DNA of 64,000 bases from Trebouxia sp. TZW2008 (lineage: Eukaryota; Chlorophyta; Trebouxiophyceae; Trebouxiales; Trebouxiaceae), in contig BDIU01000154.1 in NCBI GenBank assembly GCA_002118135.1, positions 186,165 through 250,164 on the forward strand. The letters are read 5' to 3'. The translations under genes and the position numbers were made by a program. The notes beneath the pieces are model-generated. The model did not search any database. It saw only the letters and a list, made by a program, of their open reading frames with translations, and was not told the origin of the DNA. Position 1 is the stretch's first letter. Each line of letters opens with the position of its first letter. This document shows, one piece after another, positions 47,587-60,300 of this stretch.

Positions 47587-48269
47587 CCAACTAACTTGGA
47601 GCTGGTGGTAAACTTTAGAGGCATTGTTTGGCTCAGAGTCAACTAGTGCTGTACATCATTGCAATAGGTATGTCATGCATGAGCATACATGATCGCATTT
47701 CCAGTGTGGATGCTGCATTTCCATTCTACAGATACATATATTTGCAACATGTACTGAGCCAGGTGACGTCGTACTGTGGTGATGGTGTTGGCGCATGTAT
47801 CAAAGCCCAGCAGTTGGCTATACTGGAATATTCATTGCCATGTGTCATGAATTCTGACTGCGTTGGCAGAAAATCTAGCTAGCGTTGGTCGTTTTGGCGT
47901 ACTTCAATGGGGGAGAGAGTGAGAGACGACTGTAATAAAAGCATGCGTTCCCTTGTGGTGGGAAGGGCTTCGATGGTCCGGCCAAAGCAGGCCAGCTGTT
48001 GCAAAGGGGGCTTAGTCACAGGTTGACTAAGCAAAGTCAAGTTCACGTCAAGCAACATAGCTTCATCGGATTGGCGCTGTTTGAAGCGCTACGAACTGTG
48101 CGCGCGGCGTTCAAGCAGTCTTGTAGCTGAAGGTACCTTGGACTTCGCTTATGCACCTGCGGATCGTGAGCAAAGTTCGCTAGCGAACCCACCCGAACAC
48201 CCTCGCACCGAGCTTAACAAGTCAGCATCCAAGAAAGTACTCAACAACAGCTGGCTTTGGATCGATTCA
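47587..48269. other. Intergenic region with a perfect 9-bp hairpin
   Basis: Between the exonuclease stop and the TOM1-like start. It contains the inverted repeat GCTTAGTCA-CAGGT-TGACTAAGC at 48010-48032. The region 47880-48060 is GC-richer and purine-rich. I do not recognise a tRNA or snRNA. Confidence 0.5.
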
Positions 48270-51200
48270 ATGTTTGGACGCCGCACGTCGCGCCAGGTGC
48301 GATCAGCTGTGCAGTACTTGACAGCGTCAGCGAAAGTGCTAGTATGATCAGTCCACAGAGCCTGTGGTGACTCGCAAGCCAGCTCGACTGTCAGCTATCG
48401 CGTGGCCCACTGCATTCATTTGTGCAGGGATCAGAAGCTGGTTCGGTAGGCGATGGGGTTGATTGGACAGCTGTGCAAGACATAGTGAAGCTTGTACAGA
48501 GCAGACAACAGATCTCCAAAGACACACTGTCAGGCTTCAAGAAAACCTTGAAATCTCCTTCGAAAAGCCTTGTCTGCAAAACATTGACAACACTTGACTC
48601 CATTGCTGCAAATGGCGGATCAACTATCAGAACACAGCTAGCAGATGCTCGCTGGATTGAGATGCTGCTGTCAGTCTGTTATAAGAATCCAACAGCAGCT
48701 TTGCCAGTCTGCCAGCTGTTGAGCAACTGGCTGTGCAGCTACATTCATGAGCATCTTGGCCATGCTGCCAACTTTGCAGCACAGTCATTGAAGCAGAAGG
48801 GATATGTGATCCCGCCACCTGCACCCCTGGCTTTCCAGATGGTAAATGTGACACCTTACATCTGCTGATGTGCTGCATTACTTCAGCAGGTGTGCAAATT
48901 TTGCGCGCATTGCAGGCAGAGATTGCACAACAAGGCACTCCTATGATAGGCTTTCAACGTGGGTTTGATTTCACAGCTGTGGATCTGTGGATGCCGCCGT
49001 CAGAGCACGGAGGTGAGGCAACGCCTCATTCGGCAATTCATCACCCTCTTTGAATTGCATGAAACTTGTTTGACATCCTGTCGCTGCAGATGTCCAGACT
49101 TCATTGCTCTCATAGCTCGTTGCATGGTGGCTTGCCAGCACCAAAGTTGACTGACTGTTTGTACAGGCTCTCTGGGGTTGCGTCAGGGGTCAGCCTCCTC
49201 CAGGGGCAACAGCCAAGCAATGCTGCAGCCTGGCGCATTGCAGGTATTGGCAGCCTCAGCACTGTTAAATTGTTGATGTACCACTGTCAAAGCTATCTCT
49301 GCTGAGCTGATGCTCTTCAAGCAGTGTGCACATATTTATCATAAATTTGAGCTCGGCAGCAGCTTTTCTGTATACAGGTATGGCTGATCAACTGCACCAT
49401 GGCAACAGCAGGCAATCCACTCGTTCCCTGCATGCTACACCATTGTATACATGACACAGCAATGATATGCCTGTCAAAGGCAACTCCCTGGCGACTGCTA
49501 AAAAGCTATTGCTTTCTGCTTTTTCAGATGGGAGGCAACATTTCACAAAAGCTGCAAGCAATGCAGCATGGTGTGCGACAGCTGAGAGGAACAGACCAGA
49601 TCTGTCAGTCAATCCTGGATGCTGGTTTAGCAGACACTGATTCCGCTATCAGCCAGCACAGCCAGAAAGGCTGGCATCTAGCCAAGAAGTGCAGTGGATG
49701 GGCCAATGAAGTTCAGGTCAGTTGCCACAACTGATGCAATATGCTTACATTTGCAGCTCGCATAATCACAGCCAGGACAGATGCAAGCCATTCCTTATTT
49801 AATTTGATTAGCAGCTTGTAGCCGATGCTTAGACGCATCCCGCCCAGGTGCAAGCAGCACTTTCTCGTTGTGTTGTCTTGGCAAAGCATGGAGAAGACTG
49901 TGGAATCTTGCATTGCTTCGTCAGAAACATTGTATCATGTTGTGCAAATGTGCATTTCAGGTGATGGTGGCCTGTGAGCCAGCAGACAATGTGCTGGCCG
50001 CCCTGCTTCAGATGAATGACGACCTGCTGGCAGCAGTCAGCAGCTGGGACAATACAGCGTCCCGTCTGGCTATGCTACAAAGCGCATCAACAGCATCTGC
50101 CTCATCTGTCCACAGCGCAAATGCGACAGCTGAGTTCTCAGGCAGCAGCAGCAGCAGTAGTAGCACATCTGACCGGGTGCCGACTCCTATGGCATCAGGT
50201 GGGCTGTTCTGGGGTAGTGCAGATGCAACCCCTTCACAGTCAAGTCAGGACCCTGTACAGCAACAGCAGCAGTCCAAACAGCAGCAATACCCTTCCATCT
50301 ACACAAGCCCTGCAGATGAGAGGCAGACGGGTCAACCCTCAGCAAGCCAAAAGCACGGTGCCAGTCAGGGTCTCGGCAACGGCAATTACTTAGACAATCT
50401 GGCGGGTGATCTTTCTGGGCACCCTCAGCAGTCAGCTGCAGCAAATCAGGACAATGGCAGCTCCAGCTGGAACGCCTTTGAGACTAGTGGAGCTATTGCC
50501 CCTGCCCTGGCCCCCAGGCATAATCCATCAGGCAGGCAGACTGCACCAGCTGCTAGACCAGAGCCTACAAAGGAGTTCCATGGCACAGTGCTGACTTACA
50601 GACTGGCAGAGCCTTCAAGTGGCGCAGATGAGCAGTCTGAGTCTCCCCTCATGAAAGGCATTGCAAGCAATGGTGTCCAGCCACCAGTTGCTGCATCCTG
50701 GTTTGATGATGTTGCTGGCTCGTCAGCACAGCTGCCAGCAAGCAATGGTTCTGAGCAAAGAACTTTTGACCCATTCCCTGGTACGTGTTTGAAGTCTCAT
50801 CTGTGACAACACTAGGCTTCATGAATGTATGGTTTGCAGCATAAGGCAGCTGTCAGGTTAGATCCAATTCAGGCATTGCATTGAGCAGCACTGGTATGCG
50901 CAGTTCTTGCTAGACTCACAAGGTTTCATTGTCCACAGCCCATGAGCAAACTGTGTTCAGTGTTTCTGCAACAAATCTTTGTGCAAGCAGTGCCAGCAGA
51001 AGACTGCCCAGGCGCTTAGCAACACTGCAATTGTGTGGCAAATCACCATGTGAACCCTTGTGTTATTTTTCCTGCAGTTGACCCTTTCAGCAGACAGCAT
51101 CCAGCACAGGTGCCCAACACACCTTTTGGCACTGGATCAGAAAGCCACCTGCCACCTTCTCAGCAGTACGGCCAGAGTGCGCCTGCTCTCTCAAAAGGCA

Positions 51201-53157
51201 CTGAAGCTGCTGCTGCGATGACGGCGCGTCAGGGCAGCAGCAGCAGTAGTCAAGCAGGCCAAACAGGCAGGCAGCACTCTTTGCCGCGTCTCAATCCCCC
51301 CAGTCAGCCCAGCTCTGGCCCCCCCATAGCAGGGCTGGGGTCAAGATCAGAGCCAGGTTCATCAACAGCCATGAGTATGGGTAGCAGAGCCCCCTCAATA
51401 CCTTTGACGCAGGAACCCTCCATGCAGAGCTTCAGCTCACTTTCAGTCAACCCCAACATGTCCAGCCAAAGCTTGACTTCACTTGCCTCTGGCTCAGTTG
51501 CAGCAAGCGATTTCAGAAGCCCAAGTCCTGGTCTAGGTGCAACGCCCAGCAGCAGCCAGACTTTTGATGCAGCAAGCGTGGAAGCAGGCAATGGTGTTCA
51601 ACAAGAAGTGATGCAGCTCAGGCAACAGTTGCATAGCCAAGAAATGGCTCATGCAGAGGAGATGAAGCTGTTGCAACAGGAACATGCTGCCAATACGGCG
51701 GCTGTTCAGTCTCAGGCTGTAGCCAAGATGAAAGAGCTAATAGAAAAGGTATGCTCAGACTGCACACTATTCTGCAGTAAATCACCATACTTTCCATGTT
51801 AGTGCTTGGTTCTTTGAACCACTTGCATACCATTGACGTACCTTGTGGTATGCTGTACATTCTCTAGTAACCATACATAGCTGCAAACAACATGTCACTA
51901 CTGAGTTGAACAGATCACAATGTTTCAGATAGCAACGCAGGCTCTCTCAACCTGTCCTTCCTTGCATGTCCCAATGCTGCCATCGTGCACTGTTCTGGCT
52001 TGGATGCACCCATGTCTGATGTTGTTCAGGTGAAAGAGCAGACACTGCGAGAGAGGGATCAAGCAGAGTTTCGGTTACAGGAAGCCCACCAGGCTGAGCA
52101 GAATGCCATGGCCCAGCTACAGGGCATGCGCAAGGACTGCAGGTGATGTATTGGTATTTGCCATCTGACTTGCAGCTTCCCAGGCAGTATGTTGATTTGA
52201 CAGAGCTTGCATCAAATGAAATCAACTCGAGACTTTGCAAAGCAGAGTCTGTTGTGAGTCAACTGGCATTTACAGCCCATAGTACAGCCAACAGACAATT
52301 GGCTTGCATGTCAATGCGCTCAACCTGCCAAAGTTGACAGACTGCAAATGGACTGTAGCGCAGCCGTTACTTGATACGCTTTTCAAAGGACTGAACTGAG
52401 CACCAGACCACAAGTGAACTTGCAATTTTGCGGTGCTCGGTTTGTTACCATCCTCTTGGAGCAGACCATGCTGTCTTTTTCAGGTAGACACTTATAACAT
52501 CACCTGGATTACTGCCTGTGCATTATCGCTCGTGACCGACAGCGGCAGTGCAACAGACAGCACAGACAGCTTCACTACGATCTCAGCTGCAGACACCCTC
52601 AGATCCACTCAACTCATCAGCTGAGGCGTACATTCGCTTGCGATTTACGTCACAGGGCACAAACGAGCAGACCATGCTGTGCTAGCAGGTTTGTGGCTTG
52701 CAGGGACAAGGACTCAACAATTGCAGACCTGCGCAAGAAGCTGAGCCAAGCAGCTGCAGACTTTACTGTGCAGGGCCATGATATTGAGACAGATGCAAGC
52801 ACAGCAGCAGGCAACCGGCAGGCTGCATCCTCCAAAGATCTGACAGCCACTGAGCAATTGTCTTTTGGTGGTATTCCCAGACCCAAAAGTGCATCCAGCA
52901 TGCAGCAGCAGTTGCCCTTAGTTGGTCCCTCTGCCAGACGGGGCAGGATCTCAAGAGCGGGCTCTCATCTAGACAAAGCTGCCGCAAGCACAAGCAGCCT
53001 GCAAGCTTACTACAGACAGCCGGCTTTGCGTGTCAGGTTCACACCTGGACAGCTTGAGGAGCTGTCACAAACCTCTGACAGCCAAAGCCACAAGGAGTGG
53101 TCTGCAAAGCTCAAGTTGCCCAAATTGAGCGCAGATCCCTCAAGGGGCATGCTGTAG
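48270..53157 (+). CDS. VHS/GAT-domain (TOM1-like) protein
   Basis: TOM1-like proteins bind ubiquitin and deliver ubiquitinated membrane cargo to the ESCRT machinery; plants and algae use them in place of ESCRT-0. Exon 1 is tiny (MFGRRTSRQ from ATG 48270); exon 2 (48428-48841) starts GSEAGSVGDGVDW and carries the VHS helices: KSLVCKTLTTLDSIAANGGS, WIEMLLSVCYKNP, LLSNWLCSYIHEH. The next exon gives QGTPMIGFQRGFDF and VDLWMPP. The GAT region follows: ISQKLQAMQHGVRQLRGTDQ, then ADNVLAALLQMNDDLLAAVS. The remainder is long, Ser/Gln/Pro-rich and disordered, with coiled coils (LRQQLHSQEMAHAEEMKLLQ, KEQTLRERDQAEFRLQEAHQ, DKDSTIADLRKKL). The end is uncertain: a stop at 52624 is possible if the last intron is not removed; the final exon 52705-53157 seems real. 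Confidence 0.8.
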
Positions 53158-53519
53158 TCTGCTATGCATCAAAATGACTCTTGAAAACAGCATTGTTTTG
53201 ACATACATATATGTTCCTGTTTGACTGCTGTTTACATGCGTATTTTGATCATTGCGCACTGTGATGGCTCATTGAGCTTTATCATGTCCAGGCCGTGTCC
53301 ATGCCGTTCATGCAAGCCTGATGTTGAATGAACGTTGGCTGCCAGCCATGACAGCTGCTGACAATGCAAGTGACAAACAAACAGATGCAAAGACAAGCTA
53401 ATGCAGAGCAGCAAAATGACCAAAGATCTGGCGTAAAGCAGACTCACTGCATCTGTTAGCCTGTGAAAGTATTTAGGGATTGTGCTCAACTAGGCCTAGG
53501 CCTCCTCAGCCTTACACCA
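53158..53519. other. Convergent 3' region, nothing recognised
   Basis: Between the TOM1-like stop (plus) and the VOC stop (minus). AT-rich tract at 53200-53240. Probably the two 3' UTRs. Confidence 0.4.
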
Positions 53520-54331
53520 TCATACGGATGCATCTCCTTCAAACAAACTGAGCATTTGACCGTCTGGAGCCCTGACAGCGGCTACCTTGCCATTTCCTGG
53601 GTACTGTATTGGACCATCCAGAGTTCCACCAAGTTGCAGCATGCTACTGACTGTCTGCTGCAAATCTGGCACGCTGAATGACAAGAATGGTGTGTAGCCA
53701 GTCGTGCAGTAAGCCTCCCTATAGAAGTCAATTCTGACTGTCCTACCACTGTCATATGCTCTGCAGCCGAATGGAGTTCAATCGAACGCACTCACCCTTC
53801 GACTGCTTTCAAAGCCAAAATCGTCGATCCTGCGTCTAATTCAGCCCAGCGCTCTGTTAACACCTTCACACGCAGGCCCAGTCCTTCTTGATAGAACCTC
53901 GTTGCCTTTGGCACATCGCGCTGCAGCAAAATCACCTGCCTCAGCATTTCAGGACCAGCATCGCTGTCTAGCTCACCCAAATGCTGCGCAGGCGATTGCT
54001 GGACAAAAGTAGCCTGCAGCCTGCTACTAGCCTTGCTGGCGTTTCGCCGAGCTAAGGCCAACGCTGGCGTTATGTCAGCGTTCTTAGGCTGAGGATTGTT
54101 CGGGTCAGAGAGGTGCACCGCATCAATGCTCGGCGGACAGCCTGACAGCGATACAGAAAGTGCAAGAGAAGCCAGATCTGAAGCTGAGTCGCTCCTGCAG
54201 GTCCAGTGCGACACCACGCCGGAGTGATCTCCGACGAAAGTGTCGTTATCTGTTGCACCGCTGTAAACAGCATCCCCATCTAGTCTGATCGCGCAACCAG
54301 TTGATGCGATCTTGAGGTGCACAGCATGCAT
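53520..54331 (-). CDS. VOC-superfamily (glyoxalase/dioxygenase fold) protein
   Basis: Two exons (53796-54331 and 53520-53718) join in phase to 244 residues. The C-terminal half is one VOC domain: RQVILLQRDVPKATRFYQEG then LGLRVKVLTERWAELDAG, followed by the second module YTPFLSFSVPDLQQTVSSML, GNGKVAAVRAPDGQMLSLFE. VOC enzymes bind a metal in the barrel and include glyoxalase I, but the substrate cannot be read from this sequence. The first half has no recognised domain and may hold an organelle-targeting peptide. The only in-frame ATG for a full-length product is at 54331, which coincides with the start of the divergent ABC1 kinase gene. The frame is open further upstream but has no ATG there within 150 bp. 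Confidence 0.82.
54326..54331. promoter_or_regulatory. Palindromic ATGCAT providing start codons on both strands
   Basis: The hexamer ATGCAT is its own reverse complement. On the plus strand it opens the ABC1 kinase (Met-His-Ser-Gln-Leu); on the minus strand it opens the VOC protein (Met-His-Ala-Val-His). The two reading frames therefore overlap by 6 bp head to head. Transcription starts for each must lie inside the other's coding region. Confidence 0.55.
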
Positions 54332-57300
54332 AGTCAGCTGACGACGCTGAAACAGACGCGCTTGGCCACTGTCGGTGTCGGAGCGAAATGCCGAGTAACT
54401 CAGAGACAGCGTCTGCGGCCCATGGCCCGGGCTTCTGCACCTCCTAGGGTGAGCGACAGAGCTAACCTGGTGCAGCCAGTGCGACAACCAAATCTAGCAC
54501 CGGCACCTGACGACTCCTGTGAGTGCCTGGTGCAGGAGTCTTCAGTGAAGAATATGTCACAGCAGATGAGCAGCATGCGCAAGGACATGGAAAACGACAA
54601 GCAATTGGGCAGCTTGATGGCTGGGCTCAGGGGGTCCAACATGGATGAATCAGACTTTGCAGACGGCAGCGTGGTCATGCAACTCGTGGAAGTGGCTCAT
54701 GATGATGCAGATCAGCTCCCACTGGCATATGACCCGGTCAGAATAGCTGAATTCTGGAGCCGCAGACCTGTTGCTGTGATCAGAAGAGTTCTGCAACTAT
54801 TGGGTGAGAATCAATGCAAGGAGGCAGCAGTCCACACACCTAAATGACTTACTGATTTGCTTCAAGCATGTCAGCAAGCTGTTTGTTATGATAGGGTATG
54901 CATGCTGGATCGCTGTGCTGAATGGCACTCGCTCTCAACCTGCTATGACTGTTCTGTGATGCCCTGTAACTCTGTGATGTTTAGTAACAGCAAAGACACA
55001 AACTGTCGATGTATTTGGTCAGCTTTCTGTCCAAGAAGCATGAACCACAATAGAAAGGTCTTTCAACCGGGTCATTTGGAACATGTTCAAACCAGCTTCC
55101 TGCAATTGCCAACAGGTGAAGTTCAGGTTTAGCAATGAGTGCTGGGGAATGCAGGCATTGGGTGGGGGTTCATGGCCAGGCTGGGGCTAGACCTTGCAAG
55201 GGGCAGACTCAAGGAGAATGAGATTCCGCGAGCACGAGAGCTTCGGGAGATTGTGACGTCCTTGGGCCCTGCCTACATCAAATTGGGACAGGCTCTGTCC
55301 ATCCGGCCTGACATTCTCAGCCCTGCTGCCATGTATGAGATGCAGAAGCTGTGTGACAAGGTGCACAACTTGCTCAGACACTGAAGTGAATGCCTGACAT
55401 TACATTCACCATGATTTGAGCATCAGATGGGACCCAGATTTGCACACCCTTGCAGTGTGTCTCTGAGGAGTTTGAATGCAAAATAACAGGTGTTGCATGC
55501 AAAAGCCCTATTGCTGCTGCATGCTCAGCAATGCACTGCATTTGTGCCAGGTTCATCAATAAAAATCAGAGCACAGCAGCACAAAAGCAATCTTGGATGT
55601 TTCCAGCACAACGCAACGCCTCTTGTGACAGGTATGTGTTTTCATCAGGCCACACCATGTCTTGAACATCCCTCTAGTCACTCAAATGCAACATCCATGT
55701 GCTTCTGATGTTGTGCAGGTGCCCAGCTTCGACAACAAGGTGGCAATGACCATGATTGAGCAGGAGCTGGGGCGGCCTTGGCAGGAAATCTACTCAGAGC
55801 TCACCCCACGCCCCATTGCTGCTGCCTCCCTAGGCCAAGTATTGACACGTTGTTATGCCTTTAGCCAACATTCAATGGCTTGATGGCGCTTGCTGCATGC
55901 TCTACAGTAATGTGCTGTCATGCGGCAGCATTCAAAAGTCGCATAACTCACAAGTCACAAGAATGTCAAGCAAAATAACATAAACGCCGACGCTTTTCTT
56001 CTATAAAGATACTCAATCAGTCTTCCTTCAATTTGTCACTAAATCTCTTGCTGCATTCCTTGACAAACGCCTTACTGAGCTGTCTGCTGAGCTTCTGACT
56101 GCACTCCTTGCTGAATGTCCATCACTACTGCCCCTGTCTTGCCCTCAGCTTTGCTGCTTTGTTTCAGGCTTCCTTTTGTCGATTGCACATCCCAATGCTT
56201 GCCCATGACATCTCATGTCATTGAGTGTAGGCCGACACCTCTGGAGTGCTTGTGTGAGAAGCTAATGCCCCGGCAATAAAGCTGCAAGGGCATTTGTGCT
56301 GCTAGCGAACAAGGATGCAACTGCAGGCCCTGCCATGTGACAAAGCATCGTTCAGGTCATACGTTCCTGACAGTTACAGCTGCTTCTCAGGGCATACAAG
56401 AATATTGTTGAGTGCAGGTGTACAAAGGGCGGCTGCATAATGGGCAGCAGGTTGCAGTGAAGGTGCAGCGCCCATTTGTTCTGGAGACTGTCACAGTCGA
56501 CCTCTTTCTTGTCAGGTCAGTGTAGTGCTATCACCTTACTTGCATCAGCTGCTTTGCACTCAGGCTGGCGTGACCAATGTTTTGCTGCATCTTTGGCATT
56601 TTGCCTGCATTGCTGCTTTGTGCGCAGCAGCCTGAAGCTGCCTGAGCATTCCTTCTCACTCGCACTCAGCCTTGTACTGCAGCAAGTCTGCGGTCTTCTT
56701 GAGGCGTTTCACAATATCAAGGCAAATGCTTTGCTGCAGGAAGTTTGCTGTTTTCTTGAGGCGTTTCCCCAACATCAAGACAGATGTGGTGGGGCTGCTT
56801 GATGAGTGGGCTGCTCGCTTCTTTGAGGAGCTTGACTACGTGCGTGAAGGCAATAATGGCATTCTGTTTGCCAAGCAAATGGAGAAGGAGCTTCCACAGG
56901 TGCAACTTCAAGCCAGTTGACCGTTGTTTTGTCCATGCTGGTGTTATATCGTTTATGATGTTCATGAACACAATTGTTGCTTACCAGACTGGAAATGAAT
57001 TGTATACATTGATAGCCTGAGATGTACATATATGTATACACGGGCACATTGTATATCTCATAGCACAATGGCAATTGCAGGTTGTGGTGCCTCAGACGTA
57101 CCCAGAGTACACGTCACGTCGAGTGTTGACCACAAGCTGGCTGGAGGGCGAGAAGCTGTCTGGCAGCACTGCTTCAGATGTGGGGGATTTGGTGAACCTG
57201 GGAGTCATCTGCTACCTCAAGCAGCTTCTAGATACAGGCTTCTTCCATGTAAGTGCCTGTAAGCTTGAAACAAAAAATTTCATGTGTCATTGGGGGTCAT

Positions 57301-60300
57301 AGTGAGCCCCTGTGGGTAGAGGCGGCCCAACATTGCTGCTCTGAAAGCAGCAGCCTGCAGAAAGTTGGCCTATGGGGGTCAGCACCTTGTCTTCAAGCTT
57401 GTATTTGTAAGGCAGTGCCATGTGAACTTTTGAATGCATGTCTGCTGGCATCAGCTGTCATGTGTGGTCACGTTGTGTGAGCAGACTAACCGCAACAGTG
57501 CCGATGCGCAATTCATGAAGTCAAAGTGCATATATGTCTAGCTGGTTGTCATGTTGAGCTTTCTTGCAATCTGAAATGCTTGTCACAGTTTGCATGCAAA
57601 CTAGTGAGTGCAGCACGTCAGCCATCAACACCTGACCATGCTAGAGCTGCCCCGCTTCGGTGCCTTGCTGGATCTTCAACATGTTCAGCCCTTCTCTGCA
57701 CAGGGTGTGGTTCACGTTCGTCACCTGCACCCTGACTGTTAGGCTGTTGCTCTGACGCAAACAACCCAACATTGTTTGCACTGCCAGTACTCTCAGTGGC
57801 ATAAGCTGCTGCATTTCTTGTTGATGTTGCTGAAAGCTGGTTTTGGTTACAATAGGCAGACCCACATCCAGGCAACCTAATCAGAACCCCAGATGGGAGG
57901 CTAGCCATTCTGGACTTTGGTCTGGTCACTGAGATTGATGATGACATCAAGTTTGGCATGGTGGAGGCTATCAGTCATCTGATCCACCGTGACTACGAAG
58001 CCATTGCCGAGGATTTTGTCACCTTGCAGTTCATTGACCCTGGAACAAATTTGAGACCCATTCTTCCTGTTTTGGGCAAGGTAAACAGCCTCACGAGCTT
58101 TGCAGTTGTGTAGTGACAGCCTTCCTGTCTAGGGCAAGGTGCAAAGCCTCACCTTCACTTCAGCTGAGCAGTGACTTGCCACTCTACAGACTGTGACAAT
58201 GATATCAAGCTTCCTTTTGCGTTTCATGTACTGTCATCACTGAGCAATGGTTCTATTCAGCACTCATTGCAAACGTTTATGCAGATGAGTGTAGAAATGG
58301 ACATTGTCTGTACGGGTGCCCGATGAGTCTGCGGGACCATGACAATCGTTGCAATGAATTACTTTGCATACTTCCATGCTTCAGCACGCATTTTGGCAGC
58401 AGCTTTGGCAGGCGATTTGGCAGCAGCTTTGTGCATGCCAGCTGCAATGTACTTCTACCTCTACTCACGCATAGCATGATGCCATTTGTGTAGGCAGCAT
58501 ATGCATTGCAGCTGTGCTGACAACTTTGCAGTAATCGCGCACCACGGTCTATCCTAAGCATAAATCAGAACTGATAAACTGCTTGTTGTATAGCAGTCCA
58601 GTAAGTTGAAGCAATCTGCATCAGTGCTGACCAGTGCTACTGCCACCTTCTCTTACACAGATGCTTGCCACTGCAGGTATTTGACCAGGCTCTGGCTGGC
58701 GGTGGTGCAAAGAACATCAACTTTCAGTGAGTACCCTCCCCCTGCCAAGGACGCCTTGCATGTCACTCCACTGCTGCCATTGCCAGGAGGTCCTGCCTGC
58801 GTCACTGCTGAGTAGTTTTCATACCACATATTCACAACACATTCCAGCACATGTGCTAGGTGTATGTGGCCCAAGTCCTGCTTCGCCAGGCAGGCTTATG
58901 CTAACGTCTTTGTGTAGGAACGTCTGATATTCAACTTTTGACTGCTTGCAACAATCAATTCAAGCTTTCAGTAAGGTTGCAAGCGCCGTGCATGCTGTGC
59001 ACCTGCTTTGCACAAAAGTCCCTGATGGATGGATGTATTGCTTATATAGCTTTGCAGAATCTGCAAACCGTCAAGGCCGTAGACAGCTGGCATGATGAGG
59101 GTTGTTTGATTCACAGGGATTTGGCGGCAGACCTGGCGCAGATCACCTTTGACTTTCCCTTCAAGATCCCGCCCTACTTTGCCCTGATCATCCGAGCTAT
59201 CAGTGTGCTGGAAGGCATTGCCCTTGTTGGCAATCCAGGTCAGATCTACACTCGATGTAGATGATAGACCATACATGTCACATTGCAATTGCCAAACCTG
59301 TAACTGCTATTGCCAACGCAGACATGCATTAATCACGCACATGTCAGTGAATATGCTGTTTGCTTTATGCATGCAGATGAGACCAAAGGCAATGTATTGT
59401 ATCATTCAGCTCTGTTTTGCGCAAGGTATAAAGATGACATCTCATGCTTGTCTTCATGACACTCTCAAATGTGCAAAGATGACATGCAGAACCTCAAGGC
59501 TGCGTGTGAAACAAGCGGCTTGACCTGCCTCTTTGGGTATGAGCTCTGATATCATGTTGAGTCCGCTGTTGGATGGCAAGCTGAGCAAAGCATGCTATGC
59601 TGCAGACTTTGCCATTGTGGATGAAGCATATCCCTTTGTCGCCAAGATGCTGCTCACTGATGACTCACCCAGACTGCGTGCGGCCCTCAAGTACATGGTC
59701 AGTTCCCTGCCAGTTTGCAATGATCGGCCTTTGCTGATCACATGCTTTTCAAGCCTGTTCATCTGCCATGTGCGTGATGAATGCTCATTTCCAGTTCAGT
59801 ATCAATCGTGCTTGCATGGGCAAGTGGTCTGAACAAAAGTGTGTCCGCAAACTGCAAGACTGCTGTATGCTTTGAGCGCAGAGCATGTTTCCATGTGCCA
59901 CTGTCTTACACAGCTCATCACTGTTTAACTTGATCTGATGCATGCAGCAAGGTGCAAACTATTGGTCCTTGTGCAGCTGTGATCTCACAGCGACACAACG
60001 ACATAACTTGTGACAGTCTGCAAAGCGAGTGTGCTTTGACTTGCAGGTGTATGGCAAGGACTCAGTCTTTGATGCAGACCGCCTGATTGACTTGCTATCA
60101 GCCTTTGAGGACTTCTCAGTGGCGTCCAAGAGCGCCAGGGGAGATATGGACGTAGGGGCGCCTCGCCCTGGCAGCTCCTTTACCCTCCCTAAAGTCCCTG
60201 CCAACCCCCCCACCCCCACAAGTGGCACCAGCAACAATGGCAACGGTCAAGCAGGCACTAGCAGGGGCTACAGTCCAAACGGCAATGGGGCGTACAGTCA

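Noticed and set aside
53796..54487. VOC protein beginning at 54487
   Set aside because: That codon is TTG; the first in-frame ATG is at 54331.
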